From the NCBI GenBank assembly GCA_017542245.1, contig JAFXXN010000053.1:1-64000 (forward strand): a stretch of 64,000 nucleotides of DNA, written 5' to 3'. Source of the DNA: Lachnospiraceae bacterium. GTDB lineage: Bacteria; Bacillota; Clostridia; Lachnospirales; Lachnospiraceae. This document shows, one piece after another, positions 45,851 to 53,911 of this stretch. A program made the position numbers and the translations under genes. Position 1 is the first letter of the stretch, and each line of letters opens with the position of its first letter. The notes below the pieces were generated by a model. That model searched no databases and had not been told where the DNA came from. It saw nothing but the letters and a program-made list of their open reading frames with translations.

Positions 45851-47041
45851 TTATTTTCCGTTACCGGCAAAACCTGTACCGGCTGCCGCAACAGGTGAAA
45901 AAATCTTATCCGCCTGTTCCTTCGTAAGCGTTATACCAAATACTTCTTTATAGTAATTAATTGTTTCTTCCGTAATGTCAACATCATCAAAGAGTGCCGG
46001 ATATGCGGTTTTTGCCAACCACAGCAGTGTTACAGGAGTATCAACTCCGCAAGTATAACTCCTGTACATCCCAAGAGGCATTTTATATACCTGTTTGTTC
46101 TTTATTGCATCAATTTCATTCCAGTTATAATTTCCGACTGTATTATTATACAGATCATCAGGAGTAGCCGTATTAAAGTTAGTGATAAATATCATTTCGG
46201 GATTCCATGAATAAATCTGTTCCATATTCACCGCAACCGAATTATCATTTTCAAGTTCTTCTGCGGCATTTATCGCTCCGATAGCATCACACCACCACTG
46301 TCCGAAAAATTTTTTTCCGCTTGTCATAATATTTGAATCAGAATACTGGAACAGGAAAAATGCCTTAACCTTTTTTTCATCAGGCATTCCGCTGACTTTA
46401 TCCTGCACCCGCTTATACGTCTTTTCAGAGTATTCTCTTACAATAGCCGACTTATTATTATCAGGGAAAAGCTGAACCAGTGTTTCAATCCACTGATTTA
46501 ATGTTTCAATTGCATCATAACCCCATTTCCCGGGAGAAATTGCTATGGCGGGTATTCCTGCATTTTTATATACTTCTCCCTCTTCTTTACTTCCTGCACT
46601 GTAGAATACCACATCCGGATCCAGTTTCATGAGTTCTTCTACATTTACATTTGTGCCGTCAATAAAATCTGTTTTTGCATTTAATATTTCAGGATATAAT
46701 TCACCTAAAAGTCCATTCTTTGCCGCACTCATACAGGGAGGTGCCATTCCTACAATCTTTTCTGCCGAATCAAAAAATACGGTAAGCACCGATGCCATAG
46801 GGTAAATATCTGCCACAACAATTCTCTTTATATCATTTGGAACTTCAACCTGATTTCCCGCATGATCCGTGACAATGTGTTTTCCCTCTGAAGCCGTCTG
46901 TTTGTTATCACCGTTTCCTTCATTTCTGGAATCATTATTTCCCGTGCCTCCGTTACCGGTATTTCCTGAATTCCCCGAACTGCATGCAGCAAGTCCCAGT
47001 ATAAGAACTGCGCTTAACAATAATGCCACTAACTTCTTCAT
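45851..47041 (-). CDS. ABC transporter substrate-binding lipoprotein (iron-complex/cobalamin type)
   Basis: 396 aa. Signal peptide with lipobox LGLAAC, lipid-attached Cys20, then a Gly/Asn/Thr-rich linker. The mature part has the class III (BtuF/FhuD/FecB) plan: IKRIVVADIYPMASVL near the N-terminus, a long backbone helix in the middle, and PEMIFITNF in the second lobe. It would deliver a metal chelate, corrinoid or tetrapyrrole to the FecCD-type permease encoded five genes upstream in the same operon. Placing the binding protein last, after the nitrogenase-like genes, ties transport and reduction together. The ligand is unknown. Confidence 0.88.
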   Translation of the reverse strand: MKKLVALLLSAVLILGLAACSSGNSGNTGNGGTGNNDSRNEGNGDNKQTASEGKHIVTDHAGNQVEVPNDIKRIVVADIYPMASVLTVFFDSAEKIVGMAPPCMSAAKNGLLGELYPEILNAKTDFIDGTNVNVEELMKLDPDVVFYSAGSKEEGEVYKNAGIPAIAISPGKWGYDAIETLNQWIETLVQLFPDNNKSAIVREYSEKTYKRVQDKVSGMPDEKKVKAFFLFQYSDSNIMTSGKKFFGQWWCDAIGAINAAEELENDNSVAVNMEQIYSWNPEMIFITNFNTATPDDLYNNTVGNYNWNEIDAIKNKQVYKMPLGMYRSYTCGVDTPVTLLWLAKTAYPALFDDVDITEETINYYKEVFGITLTKEQADKIFSPVAAAGTGFAGNGK

Positions 47042-47091
47042 TTAAAAATCACCTCTTGATTATTTATTTCAGATACACTAATGTATCATGA

Positions 47092-48342
47092 TCACAAAAC
47101 AATTATAGAAACATCTTTTATCAGATCAGGAATGTCATTTCTGAATAATCTCCCGGAAAAAGCTTCATGCGGAACCGGGATAAATTTTAGTTCTTTATTA
47201 TCATATGTCTTCTTACATATGGGTTTAAACAGCGGATCTGCGATAACAGCTTTTAAATTTTCTCCTGACATGATAATTTCTTTTATATCATCCTCACATA
47301 TATCCGTAGCCGTAAGAGCCACAGTACAATACTCCGTCTTCATGTTTATATATGCTGCAAGTGACTTGGAACTTACTCCCTCTCCGATTACAATAACATC
47401 TGCGTTCTTCATTTCTCTGCAGATATCATCCTTTTGTTCAAGGCTGAGATTTCTCACTTTTTTATCTGTATCATATCTTTTTTTATAAAAAATCGTTATA
47501 ATATTCTCTTCATTAACATCTTCGCTGTAGCACTTTTCCAGGCTGATATCCTCCCCGCCTATCGGGATTCCGATCTTATACGGTGTTCCGAACATACTTT
47601 TCAGTCTATATGCCACCTTTAGTCCGCTTTCCGAAACCACATAATTCAGATGCGCCGTTCCGGCCTTTTCAATATCCGTAAGTCTGCTCCCCATAGCCCA
47701 CGATGAAATGATTTCAATTCCTTGTTTGCCCAGCCATTCCCTTATTGAATCAACACTCCCGTTAACAGAAAAATCCAGCGGTGTCAATCCTAAAATATTA
47801 GCTGTCGTTTTTTCTGATTTTTTTAAATCTTTTTTTACTACCCTTTCAGCTAGTCTTAAAAACGCTTCTTCGGCTCCATGAATATATGATCTCATACCGG
47901 TTGTCCCAAATCCGAATGCCGGAATCCCCGTTTCTGATTCAATTATATTAACAGCAGCATTCACATCAAAGCCGGTCATTGCAGGGATCGTAGTTCCGAC
48001 TATGGCAATAAAAGCCGGTCTTAATTCCCGAGCCGTTTCGATAACATCAGATATCAGCTTCCCGTCATCTCCCATAATTGCTTCTATTTCAGTTAAACCT
48101 GATATATAAACCATACCGTCGGTATCATACCATCTGGGTTCATCGTGTGTTGTATATGTAGAATTACATCCGGATGCATCATGCATGACTATCATTCCGC
48201 CAAGTTCAAATAAAGCAGAGCATACGCCGAATGAATCCGCCGAATATGTTGAAATAAAACCTGATGTCTGTTTCAAGTCACTTCTCCTTTTCAAATTCAA
48301 GTTAAGAACTTCGGGGGTAAAGCTACTATTTTCACCCTTCAC
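47092..48342 (-). CDS. Nitrogenase component 1-like subunit (NifD/NifK superfamily), small partner
   Basis: 416 aa. Family features: GVCSALFELGGMIVMHDASGCN near the N-terminus with Cys41 and Cys59, and the region ISGLTEIEAIMGDDGKL. Where NifD/NifK have their third P-cluster cysteine, this protein appears to read VGTTIPAMTG without Cys, so at most two ligands remain. Initiation is at GTG, overlapping the end of the 458-aa gene by 11 bp, so the two subunits are translationally coupled and likely form a heteromer. Nearest characterised relatives by architecture would be DPOR, COR, CfbD and Mar reductases, not true nitrogenase; substrate unknown. Confidence 0.82.
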   Translation of the reverse strand: MKGENSSFTPEVLNLNLKRRSDLKQTSGFISTYSADSFGVCSALFELGGMIVMHDASGCNSTYTTHDEPRWYDTDGMVYISGLTEIEAIMGDDGKLISDVIETARELRPAFIAIVGTTIPAMTGFDVNAAVNIIESETGIPAFGFGTTGMRSYIHGAEEAFLRLAERVVKKDLKKSEKTTANILGLTPLDFSVNGSVDSIREWLGKQGIEIISSWAMGSRLTDIEKAGTAHLNYVVSESGLKVAYRLKSMFGTPYKIGIPIGGEDISLEKCYSEDVNEENIITIFYKKRYDTDKKVRNLSLEQKDDICREMKNADVIVIGEGVSSKSLAAYINMKTEYCTVALTATDICEDDIKEIIMSGENLKAVIADPLFKPICKKTYDNKELKFIPVPHEAFSGRLFRNDIPDLIKDVSIIVL

Positions 48343-49708
48343 CGCAACATCCGCAGCCCATACCCTTTATCTGGACCAGACCACGCATATCCTTTTTATT
48401 TGCGACGGCATCTCTCATAAGTTCCAGGGTGTCGATTATAGCTTCAAATCCAAACATTCCGCCACCTTCAACTACATTTACAAAATAATCGGTATTAAGA
48501 AAATATGCTGCTTTCTGCCCTAATGCAAGCCATTTTTCTCCGGATTTTTTTTCTCCGGAAGCCATAAATCTTGATTTTACATTAACCGTAGCATAAATCA
48601 TAAGATCAGGATAATTTTCTTTCAGATAAACATAATCCGCCTTTTCCTCATCTATGAACCCGTCAAGATAAAGTCTCTTCACATTAAAGCCATGTTCAAG
48701 TAAAGCTTTTGCAACCGATGTCGGTCTTTGACAAAATGTATAATCTATGGCTATAGGTATATCCCTTGTAATTTCCAAAGTTTTTCCAAATTCTTCCTCG
48801 CACAGAGCAATCTTTTTTTCATAATCAGTTTCGGAAATAATACCATTGCTCACACTGTCTTCAAGACTGTAAAGTGTTTCTTCCAAAAGATTAAGCATCC
48901 CGGTTATCTCATTGTAATCCCAACTGTATGTCAGATAGAGATGTTTTCCTCCAAGCCTTTTCTCAAGTTCCTTTCCTCCGGCTTTTGCTGCAGGATAATA
49001 ACTGATATAAAGACTGCTTTCGGCCATTTCCTGATACTCGTTATAAGATCTGCATGAAGTTATTTCATGTATCTTCATCCCGTGCCCTTTAAGAATTCCT
49101 ATAATCTCCGAGCCTTCTGAAGTTGGCAGATCATTGCCTATTATAGCCACCGCTTTTTTATTTATCTCTCTCGGCTTCAAGAGTGCATAGAGCTGACGGC
49201 GCATTGTCTGATCGGGTGTAAGGCCGCTTTTCCTTAATGTAGGGTTCATATAGCAATCAACAAAATCTATATCAGGGAATCTATCCCTTAAAGAATCAAA
49301 CATAACTCTCCAGTCACACCCGGTAAAATGATGGACACAGCTGGTATATACCAGTATTGCAGGCGGTTTTTCAGGCAATTTGCCAATTATATCGCTTACC
49401 CCTTCTATCAGCAGTTCTTCCAGATTTCCTTCCAAAAGATTATTCTCTTTTATCTCAACAGTTGAAAATCTGTCCATGGCGTTCATTTCTGCTGCAGTGA
49501 GTACTACTCCTCTTAAACAGCTTGCCGCACAAACAAATATCTCATGTGCTTCCGGAATAAGCATACCTGTGTGTACAATATTCCATGTTCCCCTTGCAGG
49601 TGATGCATATTCAAGGCCGCTTTTAAAAGGGCTCGGGAATTCCGAATCGCCTATTCTTATAACCGCACCATTCTCTGTTATTTCCCTTTCTCCTACTTTT
49701 TTAAGCAT
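48332..49708 (-). CDS. Nitrogenase component 1-like subunit (NifD/NifK superfamily), large partner
   Basis: 458 aa. Cysteines fall where cluster ligands are expected: C60 and C64 (FVCAASCLRG), C124 and C131 (YTSCVHHFTGCDW) and C152. HH126-127 next to them is distinctive. The protein ends with MGCGCCGEG, an unusual C-terminal Cys-rich tail (C452, C454, C455) that could hold a further metal or receive electrons. It is followed by its partner with an 11-bp overlap and preceded by the NifH-like gene. No nifB, nifE/N, nifV or nifS is present, so FeMo-cofactor assembly is not expected. Confidence 0.82.
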   Translation of the reverse strand: MLKKVGEREITENGAVIRIGDSEFPSPFKSGLEYASPARGTWNIVHTGMLIPEAHEIFVCAASCLRGVVLTAAEMNAMDRFSTVEIKENNLLEGNLEELLIEGVSDIIGKLPEKPPAILVYTSCVHHFTGCDWRVMFDSLRDRFPDIDFVDCYMNPTLRKSGLTPDQTMRRQLYALLKPREINKKAVAIIGNDLPTSEGSEIIGILKGHGMKIHEITSCRSYNEYQEMAESSLYISYYPAAKAGGKELEKRLGGKHLYLTYSWDYNEITGMLNLLEETLYSLEDSVSNGIISETDYEKKIALCEEEFGKTLEITRDIPIAIDYTFCQRPTSVAKALLEHGFNVKRLYLDGFIDEEKADYVYLKENYPDLMIYATVNVKSRFMASGEKKSGEKWLALGQKAAYFLNTDYFVNVVEGGGMFGFEAIIDTLELMRDAVANKKDMRGLVQIKGMGCGCCGEG

Positions 49709-49802
49709 ATCTCACCTGCCAGATAACGGCTTTCCTTTCTCTTTAATCCGTTTTTTCCAAATAACTCTTTTTTAAGTAAAATAAATATCAAAAAACAAAT
49801 AT

Positions 49803-50549
49803 TCAATAATTGATAAGCTTCTCCGCCAATCTCCTATACTCTTCAGCCATATCACTGTCCGGAAATGCTTCAATAACTGTCTTTCCCAGTTCTTCTGCAT
49901 CCTGGACTATTTCACTGTGTGTCAGTTCTCCTATTACGGATGTGTTAAAATCAGAAGCCAGTTCCTCAACCTTTGCGTTTTCATTTTTTACATCTCTGTG
50001 ATTTAATATGATACCGCCTAATGAAGCATATCCCCTTGAACGGAAATTATCTATGGCCATAGCAATGTTAGCGGCAGCATGTATTGCCATATTTTCTCCC
50101 GATGTTATTATATATACCCTGTCGGCATATCCTGCATGCATCGGCATTGAAAATCCACCGCACACCACATCTCCAAGCACATCATAAAGAACAATATCCG
50201 GTTTATAAATCTCATAAGCTCCTTTTTCTTTTAGCTTATCCAGTGCTGCAATAATGCCTCGCCCTGCACAGCCGACTCCGGGAGTAGGTCCTCCCGCTTC
50301 TACACATAAAACCCCCGCAGTTCCTTCTACAACCATATCTTTATATTCAAAAGCATTCTTCTTTTCTCTTATAAGATCAAGCACAGTTGTGATTTTTTTA
50401 TCTTTTCTGAGGCTGAGTGTAGAATCTGCTTTAGGATCGCACCCGATCTGCATAACTTTAAACCCTTTTTCGCTCAAAGACACTGCTATATTTGAAACTG
50501 TTGTTGATTTTCCTATTCCGCCTTTTCCGTATATAGCTATTTTTTTCAT
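49803..50549 (-). CDS. NifH-like iron protein (reductase component)
   Basis: 248 aa. Walker A GKGGIGKST at residues 8-16; the switch I region CDPKADST; the two [4Fe-4S] ligands Cys94 (PGVGCAGRG) and Cys130 (LGDVVCGGFSMP), in the positions of NifH Cys97 and Cys132. It is therefore expected to be a homodimer bridged by one cluster, passing electrons in an ATP-dependent way to the NifD/NifK-like pair encoded next. It is shorter than NifH (about 290 aa), mainly at the C-terminus, as in BchL-, CfbC- and group IV-type proteins. Ribosome binding site GAGGAA. Confidence 0.92.
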   Translation of the reverse strand: MKKIAIYGKGGIGKSTTVSNIAVSLSEKGFKVMQIGCDPKADSTLSLRKDKKITTVLDLIREKKNAFEYKDMVVEGTAGVLCVEAGGPTPGVGCAGRGIIAALDKLKEKGAYEIYKPDIVLYDVLGDVVCGGFSMPMHAGYADRVYIITSGENMAIHAAANIAMAIDNFRSRGYASLGGIILNHRDVKNENAKVEELASDFNTSVIGELTHSEIVQDAEELGKTVIEAFPDSDMAEEYRRLAEKLINY

Positions 50550-50593
50550 ATTTTTTCCTCGTCTTTTCCTGTTTCTCTAAGTAACTTCTTCTT

Positions 50594-51391
50594 TTATTTT
50601 CTGGTTACATATATCGGAACAATGTTTTTTATTACCTCACCGTCCACCTGCATTTCATTTATTATTGCTTTTACTCCAAAAAAGTTTTCTATATTTTCCT
50701 CATTTACGACATCTCCGGTCCTCCCAAAAACCGGTAATCTTCCACCTAATAAAAGCGAACAGTCGGCTTTCTGCAGAGCATGCTTGGGATAGTGGGTATT
50801 AAAAATACAGCTGATCCCTTTTTTCTTTAATTTATCAAAAGTATTAAGTACTATAAGCTGATTTCTGAAATCAAGACCGGATTCAGGTTCATCAAGAATA
50901 AGAAGTTTTGGATTTGATACAAGAGCCTTTGCAATCAAAACCATCTGAAATTCTCCGCCGCTTAAAGAACTGCATGTCCTGTTTTTCAAGGCCGATATAC
51001 CCAGTTCTTCCATTATGTTTTCTGCGGCCTCCAAATCTGTTTTTTTAGGTACCCCGAAAAAGGATACCTGTCCGCTTCTTCCTAAAAGAACATTTTCAAA
51101 TGCAGTATACCCCGTAGCTGCCATACGTTGTTGAGGCACGTAACTCACCTTTTCCCAAAATTCCTTAAAACTAAGGGTATTTGTATCCCTTTCATCAAAA
51201 AAACTCTTGCCGCCGGTCCATTTCAGCATTCCCATAAGGCATCTTAAGAAAGTGGTTTTTCCGCTTCCGTTTGGCCCGAGGATTGCCATTATCTGTCCGC
51301 TCTCAAGGGAAATATTTACTTTATCGAATAATAGGTCTGCTTTTTCATTTTTGTCATAAGAAAATGAAACATTCTCTGTTCTCAATTTCAT
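50594..51391 (-). CDS. ABC transporter ATP-binding protein (FecE/BtuD type)
   Basis: 265 aa. Walker A GPNGSGKTT, Q-loop YVPQQ, signature LSGGEFQM (Phe-Gln where QQR or RQR is usual) and Walker B LLILDEPESGLD. The early FSYDKNEKADLLFDKVNISLE pattern fits iron-siderophore/cobalamin importer ATPases. It follows the permease gene and precedes the NifH-like gene. Confidence 0.92.
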   Translation of the reverse strand: MKLRTENVSFSYDKNEKADLLFDKVNISLESGQIMAILGPNGSGKTTFLRCLMGMLKWTGGKSFFDERDTNTLSFKEFWEKVSYVPQQRMAATGYTAFENVLLGRSGQVSFFGVPKKTDLEAAENIMEELGISALKNRTCSSLSGGEFQMVLIAKALVSNPKLLILDEPESGLDFRNQLIVLNTFDKLKKKGISCIFNTHYPKHALQKADCSLLLGGRLPVFGRTGDVVNEENIENFFGVKAIINEMQVDGEVIKNIVPIYVTRK

Positions 51392-51442
51392 CAGCTTTAT
51401 CTTCTCCTAAAAATTCTGCTATATAGAAGGCTTATACCTAAC

Positions 51443-52420
51443 TTATAACTTTTTTCTGGATGTAAGTATTAATATAAAGAATGGTGCACCGATTATGGCA
51501 GTAAGTATGGATACCGGAATTTCTGAAGCACTTACAGATCTGGCAACTGTGTCAACCATCACCATAAAAGCAGCTCCTATACAGATTGAAGCAGGTATCA
51601 GTTTTCGTCCATCCTGCCCCCAGATCATCCTGCACATATGAGGCACAATCAATCCTACCCAGCCTACCTGTCCACACATTGAGATTACTGAGCTTGTCAT
51701 AGCTGTAGCACAAATGACTACCAGGGTTCTTAAAAGCTTTACATTGGTTCCGGATGCGATAAGCTCATCTTCGGAAAGAGAAAGCAGATTCAGTCTCCAT
51801 CTTAAAAGAAATATTATTATAACGCTAACAATAATTACAGGTGCCCCTATCACGAGATTTTTATATCCCGCACTGCCAAGGCTTCCCATAAGCCAGTAAG
51901 TTATTGCCGGAAGCTGTGATTCGGCATCTGCCAAAAATTTTACAAGCGAAACGAGCGCCGAAAAAAGCGATCCTACCATAATCCCGGATATTATAAGGAC
52001 TGCAGGACCATGTCCTCTTCCCGAAGCCGTTAATCTGGTGATAACAACAGCGGCTATACCCATACACAGTGACAATATCTGAACACCTATCATATTAAAA
52101 CCAAGAAGTAATCCAAGCGCTGCGCCAAAGCTTGCTCCTCCTGCAACTCCCATAGTATCCGGTGTTGCAAGCGGATTCGAAAAGAATCCCTGGAAACTGC
52201 ATCCGGCTACAGATAACCCGGCTCCGCATAAAAGTCCTAAAAGTATTCTTGGAAGCCTGATATTCTGTATGGTTATTTTAACGCTTCCGCTGATATCCTG
52301 CGAACCGGTAAGTGCTTTCAGAACATCTAAAGGACTTATTGAATTTCTTCCTATGCAGAGACATACAAGCGCTGTAATGATAGGAAATATTATTAAAATA
52401 ATTATAGTCCGTTTTTTCAC
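51443..52420 (-). CDS. FecCD-type ABC transporter permease
   Basis: 325 aa with about ten hydrophobic helices. Family signatures: RLPRILLGLLCGAGLSVAGCSFQGFFSNPLATPDTMGVAGGASFGA and the C-terminal GQVGWVGLIVPHMCRMIWG. This is the permease class for siderophores, heme and cobalamin. Start is GTG behind GGGGA. Only one permease gene is present, so it should form a homodimer. It is the second gene of the operon. Confidence 0.95.
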   Translation of the reverse strand: MKKRTIIILIIFPIITALVCLCIGRNSISPLDVLKALTGSQDISGSVKITIQNIRLPRILLGLLCGAGLSVAGCSFQGFFSNPLATPDTMGVAGGASFGAALGLLLGFNMIGVQILSLCMGIAAVVITRLTASGRGHGPAVLIISGIMVGSLFSALVSLVKFLADAESQLPAITYWLMGSLGSAGYKNLVIGAPVIIVSVIIIFLLRWRLNLLSLSEDELIASGTNVKLLRTLVVICATAMTSSVISMCGQVGWVGLIVPHMCRMIWGQDGRKLIPASICIGAAFMVMVDTVARSVSASEIPVSILTAIIGAPFFILILTSRKKL

Positions 52421-52458
52421 AATTTCCCCGTCCTGTTTTCCCGAGCTGTCATTCCGCT

Positions 52459-52725
52459 CTATATTTCCTCTGACTCAGTGGTTACATTTGAGTAATTTGT
52501 TTTGGCTGAGACACCTTTCAGCTTTCCAATCTTTCCGGTCATACTGTTTATTTCATCTTCAGGGGCATCTATCGCCACACATATAATATTAACATTTTTC
52601 TCTCTATAGGGCAGTCCCATCCTGCCGATGATCCTCTCCCTAAACTGTGATAAAATCGAATTAAGTTTTTCCACAGAGGAAACGTCCTCAAGTATTATCG
52701 ATATAACTGCAACTCTTTTTTTCAT
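52459..52725 (-). CDS. TM1266-type ACT-domain regulator ('iron-only hydrogenase system regulator')
   Basis: 88 aa from the ATG at 52723-52725 behind CAGGAG; the longer frame upstream runs into the terminator and is rejected. The pattern MKKRVAVISIILEDVSSVEKLN, IIGRMGLPYR, CVAIDAPEDEINSMTGKIGKLKGV matches the small NikR/ACT-like TM1266 family, usually found beside [FeFe]-hydrogenase maturation genes. No hydrogenase gene lies here. As first gene of the operon it may sense or regulate iron-sulphur or metal status; this is inference from family context. Confidence 0.8.
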   Translation of the reverse strand: MKKRVAVISIILEDVSSVEKLNSILSQFRERIIGRMGLPYREKNVNIICVAIDAPEDEINSMTGKIGKLKGVSAKTNYSNVTTESEEI

Positions 52726-52770
52726 AGTTGGTCTCCTGTTGTTAGATTTTGCACTTTTGACCTTAGTATT

Positions 52771-52961
52771 AAAAAGAGCTGTATCCGTAAAAGGATACAG
52801 CTCTGATACCTGATTATATATTAAAAAAACCGGTTCCAAAAAGGACAGATTACATATGCTAAAAGAATCCGGGCAGAACTCATCTTTCCCCTATCCGAAT
52901 TAACATCATAATATGTCGTTTATCTTTCACTTCAATTTTGTTACATTTCAGTGTCAGAGCT
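52771..52961 (-). promoter_or_regulatory. Riboswitch-like leader of the nitrogenase-like/ABC operon (class not recognised)
   Basis: The leader from about 52961 ends in a perfect 12-bp terminator (arms 52775-52786 and 52793-52804, loop 6 nt, then TTTTT on the minus strand), 46 nt before the first gene. The first bases of the transcript (AGCTCTGA, complement at 52953-52960) can pair with TCAGAGCT (complement at 52799-52806), which overlaps the 5' arm of the terminator. The two helices are therefore mutually exclusive. The roughly 145 nt between the P1 arms contain further stems: CACU/AGUG with inner AAU/AUU and tandem G-A mismatches, and AAUUCGG/CCGGAUU around a GGGGAAAGAUGAG loop. I see no cobalamin, FMN, Moco, NiCo or T-box signature. 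In this geometry ligand-stabilised P1 would switch expression on. Confidence 0.65.
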
Positions 52962-52967
52962 TGATTT

Positions 52968-52996
52968 ATTATATTATGCCTTTATTACTTTGTCAA
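52968..52996 (-). promoter_or_regulatory. Promoter of the nitrogenase-like/ABC operon
   Basis: TTGACA (52991-52996) and TATAAT (52968-52973) on the minus strand with 17 nt between them: a perfect consensus. The start near 52961 places the P1 strand of the riboswitch-like leader at the extreme 5' end of the RNA. Strong constitutive initiation plus a terminator is typical for riboswitch-controlled operons. Confidence 0.85.
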
Positions 52997-53070
52997 TCCC
53001 CTTCTTTTTTCAATTATTCCTGTTATGGTGCCGAGGTTTATTAAAAACATATTAAGTTATTGTGAACCGC

Positions 53071-53099
53071 TTGACATTTCTAAATGATTATGTTATATA
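53071..53099 (+). promoter_or_regulatory. Hemolysin III gene promoter
   Basis: TTGACA (53071-53076) and TATATA (53094-53099), spacing 17 nt. It is divergent from the operon promoter at 52968-52996. Confidence 0.75.
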
Positions 53100-53105
53100 G
53101 TATTT

Positions 53106-53232
53106 AAAACTACATAATGTGGCAAAGACAATCAAACCGTATGTGGGAGTCGATCACAGAACCATCCCATGATCGGCAAACCCATCCTCATAATTGCAGA
53201 AGGATTACCATTAAAAAACTTATAGAAATCGG
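53106..53232 (+). promoter_or_regulatory. Structured 5' leader of the hemolysin III gene
   Basis: About 130 nt between promoter and ribosome binding site. It has an 8-bp hairpin (GTCGATCA at 53049+100 to 53156, with TGATCGGC at 53170-53177) nested within TGGG/CCCA (53144-53147 with 53181-53184). No T run follows, so any control would act on translation or stability. I do not recognise an RNA family. Confidence 0.35.
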
Positions 53233-53246
53233 AGGGAGGAGTTTAA

Positions 53247-53903
53247 ATGTCAAGAAAAAGAGAAGTAGCTATGATGAATTATAACTTGTGCGAAGAACTT
53301 ATCAGCTCCATATCTCACGGAGTAGGAGCAGGGCTAGCAATAGCAGCCACAGTTCTCTGTATTGTCAGGTCGGCACATTTAGGAAATCCATGGGCAATAG
53401 TCTCATGTTCAATATTCGGTTTTACCTTGATAATGTTATATTGTATGTCCACAATTTATCATGCCCTTCCAAGAGGAAAGGCTAAAAAAGTATTTAGAGT
53501 TATAGATCATTGTACAGTTTTTCTCCTGATAGCTGGAACATACACTCCATGCATGCTGGTACATTTCCATAATGCAAAAGGATGGATAATGTTTGGTATT
53601 ATCTGGGGGCTCGCGGTTTTAGGCATTATATTCAATGCGATCGATGTTGATAAATATGAAACTGTATCTGCCGTTATCAATGTAATAATGGGGTGGGCAG
53701 TATGCTTTATGTTCGGTGATCTTATCGCTGCCATAGGAACCGGAGGCGTCGTTCTTCTTATAGCCGGCGGAGCTTCATATACTATCGGTGCCATACTCTA
53801 TGGTTTAGGAGAAAAAATCCGATATATGCATTCAATTTTTCACTTCTTCTGCCTTGGCGGAAGCATCTGTCATTTTCTGGCAATATACAATTATGTGTTA
53901 TAA
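53247..53903 (+). CDS. Hemolysin III family membrane protein
   Basis: 218 aa with seven predicted transmembrane helices, of the hemolysin III/YqfA branch of the PAQR superfamily. Family markers: EELISSISHGVGAGLA at the N-terminus, the STIYHALP motif (metal-ligand His) and the C-terminal HSIFHFFCLGGSICHF with two more conserved His. Despite the name, a lytic role is not established; membrane lipid homeostasis is suggested for the family. The ribosome binding site is very strong (GGAGGGAGGAG). Confidence 0.93.
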   Translation: MSRKREVAMMNYNLCEELISSISHGVGAGLAIAATVLCIVRSAHLGNPWAIVSCSIFGFTLIMLYCMSTIYHALPRGKAKKVFRVIDHCTVFLLIAGTYTPCMLVHFHNAKGWIMFGIIWGLAVLGIIFNAIDVDKYETVSAVINVIMGWAVCFMFGDLIAAIGTGGVVLLIAGGASYTIGAILYGLGEKIRYMHSIFHFFCLGGSICHFLAIYNYVL

Positions 53904-53911
53904 CAAAAACA

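Noticed and set aside
45851-50549. Genuine nitrogenase (N2 fixation) operon
   Set aside because: The NifD/K-like proteins are short, lack the full cysteine set in one subunit, and there is no nifB, nifE/N, nifV or nifS. The genes fit nitrogenase-like reductases instead.
52771-52961. Cobalamin riboswitch upstream of the importer operon
   Set aside because: The transporter type made this likely, but I cannot find the GCCACTG core, the B12 box or the usual length. The FMN, Moco, NiCo and T-box signatures are also absent.
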